Source of the DNA: a virus
Direction: 5' to 3' (one strand)
Virus record (IMG/VR): IMGVR_UViG_3300028610_001490
Location: 1-64,000 of that record
DNA: 64,000 nt
The translations under genes were made by a program, and so were the position numbers. How positions within the stretch are numbered: the stretch's first letter is position 1; each line of letters starts with the position of its first letter. Shown here piece after piece: positions 1-8,280 of the stretch. The notes below the pieces were generated by a model. That model saw only the letters and a list, made by a program, of their open reading frames with translations, searched no databases and had not been told where the DNA came from.

Positions 1-171
1 ATCATCAATGCTTTTATCCCTATAGGGCATCATATCTATCCAATCATCAATTTCCCAAGACCACGCTTTCCACATCATTGATTTTGCCTGAGTTGCATTT
101 TTACCATGTACATGATCTCCCCATTCTTTATCAGGGTTGGCATATACAAAATATCCTTTATGTTTTGTCAT
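1..171 (-). CDS. Hypothetical protein, N-terminal part (runs off the window)
   Basis: The ATG at 171 opens 57 codons that stay open to base 1, so the C-terminus lies outside the window. The peptide begins MTKHKGYFVYANPDK and is rich in W and D. No family recognised. The junction motif at 172-189 ends directly at the start codon with no clear GGAG, unlike most neighbours. Confidence 0.6.
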   Translation of the reverse strand, partial: MTKHKGYFVYANPDKEWGDHVHGKNATQAKSMMWKAWSWEIDDWIDMMPYRDKSIDD

Positions 172-924
172 ATAAAATTCTTGTTTTATTTGTTCCCTAT
201 AAAATTTTTAAGTGTTCTAACTAATTGTTGTTTTGTATTGTTACTAATATTGAATTGATCATAGTCTTCATCCCATTCTGCAGGTTCTATTTCTTCAATG
301 TCTTTTATCCATGTGCCAAATGTATCTGTACTTTTTTCATAGTTTTCATCAAGTGTCATATATACAATTTGAACTTCTTCATTTCTCCCATGTTCTAATT
401 GTATTTTGCCTCTCAATGATGTAGTGCTACAAACTGTACCATCTTTAAAAAATACAGATATAGCACTTTTAACAATTTTTGAAGGTCTTCCGCACCCATC
501 AGATAACCAAATTTTTTCTGTAACAGTACGATAAAAATCCGTTCCTTTTTTATTTTTTGGCTTAGGAGCGCCACAAGCCCAACAACATCCTCTTTTAGTT
601 GTAGCAGAATTGCTATCACACCATTCACAATGAGTCCTGACTATTCCCTCTGATTGAATATAGTTTTCTTCTAGTCGCTGCAGTCTTTCTTCGATGGCAT
701 ATCGCCAATCCTCAAATGACATATGTTTTGGGTATGGACTCGCTGATCCAAATACACATTGTAGATCTTCTGAACTAATAAATGATCCAACCAATGCATT
801 TCCTGAAAGAACAAATGATCCAGCAGATGACCCAGATGGTATATAATTTGCCATATCTTTTTCTATTGCCTCAGCTATGTTAGCCATTACCATTATTTCG
901 CCTCAGATAAAAGACTTGTTTTAT
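172..924 (-). promoter_or_regulatory. Junction motif ATAAAA-N6-TTTTAT, copies in 0-1 kb
   Basis: Perfect copies at 172-189 and 907-924, each just after a minus-strand stop and before the next start. Confidence 0.75.
186..893 (-). CDS. Hypothetical protein with central zinc ribbon
   Basis: A 235-residue protein. Two cysteine pairs, HCEWC near residues 88-92 and CCWACG near 103-108, form a likely zinc ribbon. The N-terminus has a Gly/Ser-rich stretch and the C-terminal half is acidic. I do not recognise the family. Its stop lies inside the junction motif at 172-189 and another copy (907-924) sits upstream of its start, so it is a single-gene unit of the kind seen across the window. Confidence 0.75.
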   Translation of the reverse strand: MVMANIAEAIEKDMANYIPSGSSAGSFVLSGNALVGSFISSEDLQCVFGSASPYPKHMSFEDWRYAIEERLQRLEENYIQSEGIVRTHCEWCDSNSATTKRGCCWACGAPKPKNKKGTDFYRTVTEKIWLSDGCGRPSKIVKSAISVFFKDGTVCSTTSLRGKIQLEHGRNEEVQIVYMTLDENYEKSTDTFGTWIKDIEEIEPAEWDEDYDQFNISNNTKQQLVRTLKNFIGNK

Positions 925-2237
925 TGGTTCCAAATTTTTGCTAATTGTTTCGTATATTGTTTGTCATTAATGCAACGCCCAACTGGAATATAATTAATTC
1001 TAAGTTTATTAGATAATTCTTGGTCAAGAATTCGCCAAAAATCTATTACTGTAGTGTTTGGTAAAAAATCTTCTACAGTAAGAGATTTAAATACTGGATC
1101 TGGATTAGTAATTAACACAATGTTTGCTCGTTTTAAACAATATTTGAGCGAATTATATCCTTCCACCAAAGGATCATATCCAACAACCCGCACATCAATT
1201 CTATTTAATGCTTGCAACAAACTCATTGCTTGAGATTCTTCTGTTACTTGTGAATGTGGTTTATAAGCAAGTCCTAAAATAGCCACTGTTGTTTCTTTTG
1301 TTATCATAGGCATTAATTGATGAACAATGCGACTAGGCAATAACCGATTCATTTGATCTGTTACTTCCGCTATTCCAGATTCAGAACCAATTGCATTTGC
1401 AAAATAACCCAACGCAAGATTGTCTCTTGGAAAACAAGGGCCACCATAGCCTAAAGCACCTTTCAAATATTTATTGCCAATACGCGTGTCAGCCCCTAGC
1501 GCATCAGTTACTATATCTACATTGCCCCCAGGAATACGTTCACATAAATCAGCTAACATATTTGCATAAGTTATTTTAGTAGTAACATAAGTATTCAAAG
1601 CCACTTTAGTTAGCTCTGCATTTTCCAAACTCATACGTTTACAGGGTGAATTGTTTTCCATAATTTCTGAATAAAATTTTTCAAGGTATCCACCGCAGCG
1701 TTTATCAAATTCTCCAATAAGGGTAAAATCAGGATTGAGAAAATCTTGAATAATACTCCCCAAAGCAATAAATTCAGGGCTGTAACATAAGCCAAAGTGA
1801 TTGCCGCATTTTTTACTTGATACTTTTTCTAAAATGGGTAACAGCCCAAACCGTGTTGCGCCAGGGAGAACCGTACTCGCCAATACAATATTGTGATATT
1901 CATTTTTATTTTTAAGAACTTCACCTATTTGATAAAAAACTTCAGATACATATTCTAACGAAAAGGATCCGTTTGGATTACTGGGTGTGGGAACTATTAC
2001 GAATGACAGATCTGAATTCATAATGGCATCCGTATAGTCCTTGGTCGCCCTAATGCGAAGACTATTATCCGCTACAGTCTCTTCTAAGTTAGTCTCTTGT
2101 ACGGGCGCATGTCCTGCATTAACTAAATCTATTGTTTGTTGATTGTTATCAACGCCTATAACATTGAAACCTTTGCTTGCAATGGCTGCTGTCATGCTTG
2201 CCCCCAATTTTCCTAATCCGATGATTGATATTGTCAT
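921..2237 (-). CDS. UDP-glucose/GDP-mannose dehydrogenase family protein
   Basis: A 438-residue NAD-dependent nucleotide-sugar 6-dehydrogenase, which oxidises the C6 hydroxyl of a UDP- or GDP-sugar to a uronate in two steps. The N-terminal Rossmann motif GLGKLG is at residues 7-12, the CYSPEF segment at 151-156, and the catalytic cysteine is C268 in GGPCFPRDN. Length and domain order are those of UDP-glucose dehydrogenases, but the exact sugar cannot be read. It follows tRNA-Gly and tRNA-Asn and the epimerase gene at 2430-3407, and is probably transcribed from the promoter at 2413-2441. It would feed the glycosylation genes at 9.3-23.9 kb. Confidence 0.9.
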   Translation of the reverse strand: MTISIIGLGKLGASMTAAIASKGFNVIGVDNNQQTIDLVNAGHAPVQETNLEETVADNSLRIRATKDYTDAIMNSDLSFVIVPTPSNPNGSFSLEYVSEVFYQIGEVLKNKNEYHNIVLASTVLPGATRFGLLPILEKVSSKKCGNHFGLCYSPEFIALGSIIQDFLNPDFTLIGEFDKRCGGYLEKFYSEIMENNSPCKRMSLENAELTKVALNTYVTTKITYANMLADLCERIPGGNVDIVTDALGADTRIGNKYLKGALGYGGPCFPRDNLALGYFANAIGSESGIAEVTDQMNRLLPSRIVHQLMPMITKETTVAILGLAYKPHSQVTEESQAMSLLQALNRIDVRVVGYDPLVEGYNSLKYCLKRANIVLITNPDPVFKSLTVEDFLPNTTVIDFWRILDQELSNKLRINYIPVGRCINDKQYTKQLAKIWNQ

Positions 2238-2253
2238 TTGTTTAATCTCCTAG

Positions 2254-2326
2254 AGAGGGTGGTGAGATTCGGACTCACGGCTTCCAATTTGGAAGAATGG
2301 CACTCTACCAACTGAGTTACACCCTC
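2254..2326 (-). tRNA. tRNA-Gly(TCC)
   Basis: A 73-nt cloverleaf: 7-bp acceptor GAGGGTG/CACCCTC, D arm with AGTTGGTA loop, anticodon loop CTTCCAA and a T arm with loop TCCGAAT. The anticodon stem has one T-T mismatch. Discriminator base is T and CCA is not encoded. It lies 3 nt downstream of tRNA-Asn, under the same promoter. Confidence 0.9.
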
Positions 2327-2329
2327 GCA

Positions 2330-2402
2330 CTCCCACGCCTTGATTCGAACAAGGAACTTCAGTGTTAACAGCACCGTACTCTGCCAGTTGAGTTACATGG
2401 GA
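2330..2402 (-). tRNA. tRNA-Asn(GTT)
   Basis: A 73-nt cloverleaf with acceptor TCCCATG/CGTGGGA, D arm with GAGT, anticodon loop CTGTTAA and T loop TTCGAAT. CCA is not encoded. A perfect -35 and near-perfect -10 sit just upstream (2413-2441). Confidence 0.92.
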
Positions 2403-2412
2403 TCTACCTATA

Positions 2413-2441
2413 ACTATACCATTAATTCATCATTCTGTCAA
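2413..2441 (-). promoter_or_regulatory. Sigma-70-type promoter for tRNA-Asn/tRNA-Gly
   Basis: TTGACA at 2441-2436 and TATAGT at 2418-2413 with a 17-bp spacer. Transcription would begin a few bases before tRNA-Asn. The -35 overlaps the 3' end of the epimerase gene. Confidence 0.85.
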
Positions 2442-3407
2442 GGATAATTGATTAACTTGTTCCTCAATCCATGTATAAGTTCTTGTCAATCCATCTTCAA
2501 GAGATATTTGTGGCTCCCATCCAAGCACTTCTTTTAGTCTAGTGTTATCTGAATTACGCCCTCTTACTCCTTGTGGCCCAGATATGTGTTCGTACTCCGC
2601 TTCAACATTGGCAATTTTACAAATAATATCCGCCAATCTATTAATACTTATTATGCGATCTTGTCCTAAATTGAGAGGAGGGTGATAGTTTGACATCATT
2701 AATTTATATATGCCTTCTATACAATCATCAATATAGCAAAAAGAACGAGTTTGTTCACCATCTCCCCAGATTTGTATTGTGTAGTCGTTTCTTCGTTTTG
2801 CTAAAGCTACCTTGCGACATAGTGCAGCGGGTACTTTTTCTCGCCCGCCTCTCCAAGTTCCCATTGTTCCAAAAATATTGTGAAAACGAACAATCCGTGT
2901 TTCAAAACCATAATCAGAACGATAGCGCAAACACATTTGTTCACTTATTAATTTTTCCCATCCATAAGCATCTTGTGGTTGGGCTGGATACGCGTCATCT
3001 TCTTTAAGAGGAACAACCTCTTCGCTTTCTTGAAGATATTCTGGATATATACAGGCTGAAGATGTATAAAGATATCGTTCTACACCATTCAAGTATGCAG
3101 CATGAAGTGTGTGTGTATTGATAAGGCTGTTGTTGTGCAAAATTTGTGCATGATTACCAGAAATAAATCCCATGCCGCCCATATCGGCCGCTAAAGCATA
3201 AACATGGTCAACATTTCTAGTAGCTTGTAGACAATTATCCCACTTCCTTAAATCAAGTATTTCAAATATATCTGCTTTAGTGGTTTCAAACTTTGGATAA
3301 TGAAGATCCACACCTCTTACCCAATATCCCTTTGACTTGAGATCGTTAACGAGATGATGACCAATAAATCCACCAGCGCCAGTAACAAGAATATTTTTAT
3401 TTTGCAT
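2430..3407 (-). CDS. NAD-dependent epimerase, GDP-mannose 3,5-epimerase-like
   Basis: A 325-residue extended short-chain dehydrogenase/reductase. The NAD-binding TGAGGFIG motif is near residues 10-17 and the catalytic tyrosine-lysine pair is in YGWEKL. The segment AADMGGMGF matches the signature of GDP-mannose 3,5-epimerases, which convert GDP-D-mannose to GDP-L-galactose or GDP-L-gulose. That assignment is from motif resemblance only; another GDP-sugar epimerase is possible. It overlaps the DUF4326 gene upstream by 11 bp. Confidence 0.85.
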   Translation of the reverse strand: MQNKNILVTGAGGFIGHHLVNDLKSKGYWVRGVDLHYPKFETTKADIFEILDLRKWDNCLQATRNVDHVYALAADMGGMGFISGNHAQILHNNSLINTHTLHAAYLNGVERYLYTSSACIYPEYLQESEEVVPLKEDDAYPAQPQDAYGWEKLISEQMCLRYRSDYGFETRIVRFHNIFGTMGTWRGGREKVPAALCRKVALAKRRNDYTIQIWGDGEQTRSFCYIDDCIEGIYKLMMSNYHPPLNLGQDRIISINRLADIICKIANVEAEYEHISGPQGVRGRNSDNTRLKEVLGWEPQISLEDGLTRTYTWIEEQVNQLSLTE

Positions 3408-3738
3408 ATGATTCCTTAATAAGCCAGTTTGCAGCCATAATGATTATATCACCATGGCAAGGTAGTGGAGCACAATAACAAACTAAAGCACTATATTTAC
3501 CTTTGCCCATATTATCAAGCAATTGAATAACTTCTTCGTTTTTATTTTTAATCATTTTCCAAAGATGATGACGATATTTTTCAATAGTCTCATATCGCTT
3601 TCCTACAAATGGATTATGAAGAATGGATTCGGTTAGATTATATTTAGTACTTCTTCTCCCAATGTATAACCAATCATTGCCATAGTCTTTATTTATTTCA
3701 TCAATAGAAATATGTTTGAGATTCAATAAAATTAACAT
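3397..3738 (-). CDS. DUF4326 family protein
   Basis: About 113 residues. The pattern YIGR, then NPF, then EKYRHHLW, then a C-terminal CYCAPLPCHGD is the DUF4326 signature found in many phages; the cysteines and histidine probably bind metal. Function unknown. I chose the ATG at 3738 rather than a TTG at 3771 because this ATG overlaps the stop of the small gene upstream (ATGTTAA), a coupling arrangement. Confidence 0.85.
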   Translation of the reverse strand: MLILLNLKHISIDEINKDYGNDWLYIGRRSTKYNLTESILHNPFVGKRYETIEKYRHHLWKMIKNKNEEVIQLLDNMGKGKYSALVCYCAPLPCHGDIIIMAANWLIKESYAK

Positions 3739-3875
3739 TTTATTCTTATTTCTATATAAAACCATAGCCAAATAAATATCATAAACTCTTGTTTGCCTTT
3801 CATTAATTGTCTTTTATATCTCCAAGGGATAATGAAAAATTGTAAGTGGGGAGACCTACCTATTTTAATTTTCAT
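3732..3875 (-). CDS. Small hypothetical protein
   Basis: A 47-residue ORF with a good ribosome site (GGAGG, 8 bases before ATG). It is basic at the N-terminus and has an aromatic, hydrophobic C-terminal half that could be a membrane segment. Its TAA overlaps the ATG of the DUF4326 gene. Confidence 0.55.
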   Translation of the reverse strand: MKIKIGRSPHLQFFIIPWRYKRQLMKGKQEFMIFIWLWFYIEIRIKC

Positions 3876-3909
3876 TTTTTAAATCCTCCAAATAAAACTA
3901 ATCTTTTAT

Positions 3910-4245
3910 TTACGATGGATAATGAAGTAAAACATCCTTTATACCATCATTCAAATCTTCCATATTTTTTAATTTTGTTTCAAGTTTTTCAATGTGTTCA
4001 CTCATTCTACGAATAACTTTTGCAACAGCAAAATCATTTATCCATTTTTGAGTTTTAATATGTGTGAGTACAACTTCCTCAAGGCGATTCAAATCATAAA
4101 GCAATCCATCAACTGGTTGGTTGAAAATCAAATCATTAATGTCCACAGCAATAAGTTCATTAGTTGCTAATAGAACAACTTTATTTTCCTTTGCTTTATC
4201 AAGTATAAAATTTTTCAGATTCTCTATTTTTTCTTTTTCACTCAT
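3910..4245 (-). CDS. Hypothetical protein
   Basis: 111 residues from the ATG that follows GGAGAAAT at the junction motif (4256-4273). An upstream in-frame ATG would translate the motif itself and is rejected. The sequence is charged, with a helical C-terminal stretch (EHIEKLETKLKNMEDLN) likely to form a short coiled coil. Not recognised. Confidence 0.7.
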   Translation of the reverse strand: MSEKEKIENLKNFILDKAKENKVVLLATNELIAVDINDLIFNQPVDGLLYDLNRLEEVVLTHIKTQKWINDFAVAKVIRRMSEHIEKLETKLKNMEDLNDGIKDVLLHYPS

Positions 4246-4273
4246 ATTTCTCCAAATAAAACTAAAATTTTGT

Positions 4274-4618
4274 TTAGTATCCATCTACTATCTCTATCAA
4301 ATATGGGCCACGATGTCCATGCCAAGATAAAGTTATACAGTGCCCCTCCTCTTCCATGAATTCAAGTAAGTCTTCAATGCTGCCCATTTCAATTGTCCAT
4401 CCATTTTGTTCAAAATCTCTACTTATTTCTCCGTGTTCAACGCGATGATTTTTTCCTTCGATCCACCATTCAGAATCATCTTTTTTATAACATGGAATTT
4501 TCTTAGGATCGTCTACGCTTCTTGTATCAGTATAGATTACAATTTCCCTTATTGCATTTTTACACGGACTTCTATCATCATCCATGCGATAGGATCTTCT
4601 TTCACAAATAAATTTCAT
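4274..4618 (-). CDS. Hypothetical acidic protein
   Basis: 114 residues, acidic, with Trp-rich central part and a C-terminal segment GHCITLSWHGHRGPYLIEIVDGY. Start follows GAGAAT. Not recognised. Confidence 0.7.
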   Translation of the reverse strand: MKFICERRSYRMDDDRSPCKNAIREIVIYTDTRSVDDPKKIPCYKKDDSEWWIEGKNHRVEHGEISRDFEQNGWTIEMGSIEDLLEFMEEEGHCITLSWHGHRGPYLIEIVDGY

Positions 4619-4644
4619 GTTGTATTCTCAATAAAATGCATCCT

Positions 4645-4866
4645 TTATTTAAAATATAGTTCCCTTACTCTTTCATATTCATTGTCAGCTTTTGTTCTAC
4701 CCTTTAGATAGGCTATTTCATATTCTATTGCTTCTTTATCATCATAAATATATGGAATCGAAAACGGAGGCAAAGGTTCGACATTCTTATTCTCACAACG
4801 TTTCAACAATTTGAAATACCATCCCCAAACATTTTCTACTGTATATTTTTTTCTTTTCCAAAACAT
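4645..4866 (-). CDS. Small hypothetical protein
   Basis: 73 residues, basic N-terminus, then a proline-rich PLPPFSIPY segment and charged C-terminus. GGAG ribosome site directly after the junction motif (4882-4899). Not recognised. Confidence 0.65.
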   Translation of the reverse strand: MFWKRKKYTVENVWGWYFKLLKRCENKNVEPLPPFSIPYIYDDKEAIEYEIAYLKGRTKADNEYERVRELYFK

Positions 4867-4895
4867 TATATTTTTTCTCCAATAAAATGAGTCTT

Positions 4896-5084
4896 TTATT
4901 TAAGCAAAAGAACAAATGCAAATCCCCACCATACAAATAAAGTCACAGCAATAAATGGAGCACAAATTGGGTTTGGGTTCCCATCTTCATCTGTAAATGC
5001 CCACCAAATAATTATTGAAGGCCATATAACAGGTAAAAATGGTAGCCATATTAATATTCGTAGTGCTTTTTTTATAATTTCCAC
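4896..5084 (-). CDS. Small membrane protein
   Basis: 62 residues with two hydrophobic segments (about residues 9-29 and 41-61) separated by a polar DEDGNPNP turn: a small two-pass membrane protein. The start is GTG, located one base after the junction motif, with no GGAG; two other genes (8281-8505, 8741-8953) have the same layout. Confidence 0.6.
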   Translation of the reverse strand: MEIIKKALRILIWLPFLPVIWPSIIIWWAFTDEDGNPNPICAPFIAVTLFVWWGFAFVLLLK

Positions 5085-5091
5085 AATAAAA

Positions 5092-5400
5092 TCAGCCTTT
5101 TATCTCGTCAATAATGCCTTGTATCTGTCTCTGCGGGAATTGATTAGTATATTCACTGCCGCCACCTATTCGTTCTACAAAATGCAATATTGCATCAATT
5201 GTTTTTCTCAATCTTTCAATTTCCTTTTGCATTGCAGCAATGGATCCTCTTAGCTCCCCGTCTGGCGCTATGGTTTCTGTTTCCATAAATGCATTGGATA
5301 AATAATCGCTTTCAGATTTTAATTTCTTAATCTCTGCTTCAAGTTCGTCAATATACTTGCCAACAGCTTTCAAATCATTTCTGTTTATTATTCGTATCAT
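5092..5400 (-). CDS. Coiled-coil protein
   Basis: 102 residues with two heptad-rich helices (about 15-40 and 55-78) and a Gly-rich tail. Likely a small oligomeric protein. GGAGATATGA precedes the ATG. Function unknown. Confidence 0.7.
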   Translation of the reverse strand: MIRIINRNDLKAVGKYIDELEAEIKKLKSESDYLSNAFMETETIAPDGELRGSIAAMQKEIERLRKTIDAILHFVERIGGGSEYTNQFPQRQIQGIIDEIKG

Positions 5401-5429
5401 TCATATCTCCAAGTAAAAACATTTTTTAT

Positions 5430-5699
5430 CTAGTAAACCTTGCTCTCTCTTGTTATATCCAAATACCAATGGTTTTCTTTAACCCATTCTTTTAATTTTT
5501 TGTTATCTGGTTCTATCAATTGCAGGAGAATTATCATAGTGTTGTTACAAACAATATTCCATTCTACATTGTGCAATTCATTGATTGCATCCCATGCTTT
5601 ACATGCCTCTTTACTGTCAAGGCTTTTACGCAGAGATTTATGTAACGTATAACCCAAAGTGCTTGATAAATCTTCTATCCTTTTTTCTATGTCATTCAT
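5430..5699 (-). CDS. Hypothetical protein
   Basis: 89 residues, mixed charged/helical, ends with TAG. GGAGAA ribosome site after the junction motif at 5711-5728. Not recognised. Confidence 0.65.
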   Translation of the reverse strand: MNDIEKRIEDLSSTLGYTLHKSLRKSLDSKEACKAWDAINELHNVEWNIVCNNTMIILLQLIEPDNKKLKEWVKENHWYLDITRESKVY

Positions 5700-5728
5700 A
5701 ATTTCTCCAAATAAAACACATTTTTTAT

Positions 5729-5908
5729 CTAGTATGATTTAATATACCCAATTCTTAAACCAACCATTGGGAAAAATCCAATATAAACACACTGATCAGA
5801 AATATACATTCCAATCCAAATATCATACCATTTAAAATATGGTTCAAAGAACCATATATAAGTCCACTCCTTTTTCTTGCTTTTCCAAGTAAAAAAATTT
5901 GTTTTCAT
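5729..5908 (-). CDS. Small aromatic-rich hypothetical protein
   Basis: 59 residues from the ATG six bases after GGAG (MKTNFFTWKSK). Very rich in W, Y, F and I; possibly membrane-associated. Ends with TAG in the next junction motif. Not recognised. Confidence 0.6.
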   Translation of the reverse strand: MKTNFFTWKSKKKEWTYIWFFEPYFKWYDIWIGMYISDQCVYIGFFPMVGLRIGYIKSY

Positions 5909-5934
5909 ACATTGCTCCAAATAAAACGTGTCTT

Positions 5935-6456
5935 TTATCTTACAAAATCATGATACAACAATTGATCATACATAGCAACAATAAAATCTTGCCATTCTTG
6001 TAATTTATGACCCTTGCGTTGAGAAATCATATGTCTCAATGCTTTATAATTAGTACAAACAATTCTTCTTTGAAGAAATGATTCGGGTAAAAGACTTTTA
6101 GCTTTTTTCAATTTGTTAATACTTATTAATTTATTTAAAATAATAAGTATGGATCCTGGTATTGTATTCGCAAAATCATTTTGATCTAATTGTCTTTTCA
6201 TAAGCGTATGCATTGTACTCTCAGATTGCTTTGTTACGCCAACCCTGTAAGTATCAAACTCTTGCCACCAATACCTGGGAGCTACAATATCAATCCATAC
6301 AACAATACTTTCTAAGAATTTATTATGTCCCCCATCTTTCATTGCAAGTTTTTTTGCAATTGCTCTGGCCCGTACAACTGTTTGATTGTAAGACAAAGAA
6401 ATTCCCAACATTGCTTCATCACAACCAGCCTCTCGCAAAACAGTAAAAGTTGCCAT
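5935..6456 (-). CDS. ThyX-like fold protein (degenerate)
   Basis: 173 residues. The central segment PRYWWQEFDTYRVG and the C-terminal NYKALRHMISQR...HKLQEWQDF resemble, in order and spacing, the flavin/dUMP-binding and C-terminal parts of flavin-dependent thymidylate synthases. The canonical RHRxxSxxxxR signature is not present, so catalysis of dUMP methylation is doubtful; such ThyX-like proteins are common in phages of Gram-positive hosts. It is coupled by a one-base overlap to the gene upstream (6456-6638). Confidence 0.5.
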   Translation of the reverse strand: MATFTVLREAGCDEAMLGISLSYNQTVVRARAIAKKLAMKDGGHNKFLESIVVWIDIVAPRYWWQEFDTYRVGVTKQSESTMHTLMKRQLDQNDFANTIPGSILIILNKLISINKLKKAKSLLPESFLQRRIVCTNYKALRHMISQRKGHKLQEWQDFIVAMYDQLLYHDFVR

Positions 6457-6638
6457 TATTTATCTAACACGTTCTTTTTAGCAATTTCAAAAATTTCTTT
6501 AAGCGAATCTCTCATTTCACTAATACTATCATTATCAACCCATTGACATATATCATAAATCTCATCCCAGTTTTCTTCCATAATTTTTATATAATCTTTT
6601 AGTACTTCTAAATCTTCCTGCAATTCTTTAATATTCAT
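6456..6638 (-). CDS. Small acidic helical protein
   Basis: 60 residues, acidic, mostly predicted helix (leucine heptads in the first 25 residues). It overlaps the HNH gene upstream by 4 bp and the ThyX-like gene downstream by 1 bp, so the three are co-translated. Not recognised. Confidence 0.65.
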   Translation of the reverse strand: MNIKELQEDLEVLKDYIKIMEENWDEIYDICQWVDNDSISEMRDSLKEIFEIAKKNVLDK

Positions 6639-7111
6639 GCTCTTCTCCTTGCATAGGAAATTAAATAAGTTTTAGCCCATTTTTTCACTGCATTATCTGA
6701 CACACCATATTTTTTACCCATTGCTACCCAAGACATTCTTGATATGTCCTTTTGCAATTGTAGTTTGCTTGGTCTTCTAACTTTTCTACTGCCCCAAGCA
6801 CGACATTTTTCACAACAATATTTTTTGTTATAAGTTTTAACATCGCATATGGCACAAACCCTGGGCGGCATCTTGTTTGGCTTCAATAAATGATGCCTAT
6901 GATGTTCACCAGCATTCATTAATTCCAAATTATCTATAGAATTGTTTAATTTATTTCCATCTATATGATGAACATGTTCATTAGATTCTAAAATCCTTCC
7001 AAGTTTTTCATACATAATTAAACGATGTTTATATATTCTGCCTGTTGAATCTGCCATGGGATGATTTTTTATATGTACAGCTTCGTATCCATGACTTTTA
7101 TCTATCCACAT
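6635..7111 (-). CDS. HNH endonuclease with C-terminal helix-turn-helix
   Basis: 158 residues. The HNH core is HVHHIDGNKLNNSIDNLEL (residues about 47-65), followed by a zinc-binding CAIC...CCEKC region (about 86-101) and a C-terminal helix-turn-helix (MGKKYGVSDNAVKKWA). This layout is typical of free-standing phage homing endonucleases of the NUMOD/HNH type. It sits between tRNA-Trp and the ThyX-like operon. Confidence 0.88.
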   Translation of the reverse strand: MWIDKSHGYEAVHIKNHPMADSTGRIYKHRLIMYEKLGRILESNEHVHHIDGNKLNNSIDNLELMNAGEHHRHHLLKPNKMPPRVCAICDVKTYNKKYCCEKCRAWGSRKVRRPSKLQLQKDISRMSWVAMGKKYGVSDNAVKKWAKTYLISYARRRA

Positions 7112-7132
7112 TTTTTCTCCTTTTTATTTCTA

Positions 7133-7207
7133 CAGGACGTAAGGGAATCGAACCCAAGATTGCCTACTGTTTTGGAGACAGTTATGCTACCATTACACCA
7201 ACGTCCT
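7133..7207 (-). tRNA. tRNA-Trp(CCA)
   Basis: About 75 nt: acceptor AGGACGT/ACGTCCT, anticodon stem ACTGT/ACAGT with loop CTCCAAA, T loop TTCGATT. The T stem has only three good pairs and the variable loop is eight bases, so it may be weak. CCA is not encoded. A junction motif (7210-7227) lies immediately 5'. Confidence 0.8.
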
Positions 7208-7227
7208 AGATAAAATGATGCTTTTAT

Positions 7228-7446
7228 TTAAGGTGCTATTCCAACGTTCCACTCATAGCCACCATCACAATAACCGTCATCAATATGGGGATTGCACCCA
7301 CACTGTTCATATTCTTTGATAAATTTATCATACTGATCTTGAAGCAACACCCTAATCATTTGATCAATGACCCACATTTTATGATGCCCTCCGTCAATTT
7401 GTGCGTATTGATATGCCACTTGGATTGCCTCGTCTATTTTGCTCAT
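7228..7446 (-). CDS. Hypothetical protein
   Basis: 72 residues; the first 47 are helical and polar, the C-terminus has a CGC...CDGGYEW segment. GGAGAAAA ribosome site. Not recognised. Confidence 0.65.
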   Translation of the reverse strand: MSKIDEAIQVAYQYAQIDGGHHKMWVIDQMIRVLLQDQYDKFIKEYEQCGCNPHIDDGYCDGGYEWNVGIAP

Positions 7447-7469
7447 TTTTCTCCATATAAAAGATGTTT

Positions 7470-7649
7470 TTATTTAACTTCTTCGTAATTTATTTCAATC
7501 CATTCATTAGCCCAATGCTCTGCCTCTTTCCATTTTTCATCAGGAGACAACTCTTTCCATTCCTCTTCTGAATATCCTAAATCCTCCACGTCAAACACAT
7601 CTATTTGGTCGTTCATAAATCCAATTCCTACCGTAAATTTTACTTTCAT
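7470..7649 (-). CDS. Small acidic hypothetical protein
   Basis: 59 residues starting MKVKFTVGIG, strongly acidic with a Trp-rich helical C-terminal half. GGAGAGAAAT ribosome site after the junction motif at 7662-7679, and its TAA lies in the next one. Not recognised. Confidence 0.65.
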   Translation of the reverse strand: MKVKFTVGIGFMNDQIDVFDVEDLGYSEEEWKELSPDEKWKEAEHWANEWIEINYEEVK

Positions 7650-7679
7650 ATTTCTCTCCAGATAAAATGGCGCTTTTAT

Positions 7680-7874
7680 CTACTCACCTAAATCCCATTC
7701 TTCATACTCATCACAAACTGTATCTTCTTCTATTGAAAACTTTGATTCTTTCAACCTAATACAATAGTATTCCTCATGATCAAATTCTACAAGACAATGT
7801 GTGCAATAATTACAACATGGTACAGTTCTAAAATTAATTGATTCTTTGAATTTGGTTAATTCTTTATTATCCAT
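7680..7874 (-). CDS. Small cysteine-rich protein
   Basis: 64 residues from the ATG after GGAAAACT. Cysteines in CCNYCTHC, YYC and VCDEY suggest metal binding. The longer reading frame upstream would include the junction motif and is not used. Not recognised. Confidence 0.65.
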   Translation of the reverse strand: MDNKELTKFKESINFRTVPCCNYCTHCLVEFDHEEYYCIRLKESKFSIEEDTVCDEYEEWDLGE

Positions 7875-7900
7875 AGTTTTCCTTACATAAAACAACGATT

Positions 7901-8254
7901 TTATCTAGTTTTGAATGCATCACAACAATTATTTCCTTCCGTATAAAGAATTATTTCATCTCCCAATTTTGTGTATCCAATTTTTAAACATTTGTAATCT
8001 TCATCATAATATAGCATCTCGGAATATTCACAATTTTGACAACATTTAGATTCACTAAAATTATTTTCTTTCTTGAATTGAGAAATTTTATTATCTATTT
8101 CAATTTGCCTTTTCTCTAATTCTATATTCTTAGCAATAATTTTACATCTATCACATGATTTTGGTTCAATGTTCCTTGATCTTACTTGGGTTGTGCCACA
8201 CTCAACACATTCAAAATAATATTTCTTTTTTGTTTTTGCTTTCTTATAGGACAT
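7901..8254 (-). CDS. Double zinc-ribbon hypothetical protein
   Basis: About 117 residues from the ATG after GGAGAAAATT. The N-terminal ribbon (ECVECG...CDRC) is followed by a helical linker and a second cysteine cluster (CCQNCEY...CLKIGY...CCDAF). The second cluster resembles the protein encoded at 7680-7874. Function unknown. Confidence 0.7.
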   Translation of the reverse strand: MSYKKAKTKKKYYFECVECGTTQVRSRNIEPKSCDRCKIIAKNIELEKRQIEIDNKISQFKKENNFSESKCCQNCEYSEMLYYDEDYKCLKIGYTKLGDEIILYTEGNNCCDAFKTR

Positions 8255-8280
8255 AATTTTCTCCAAATAAAACCATCATT

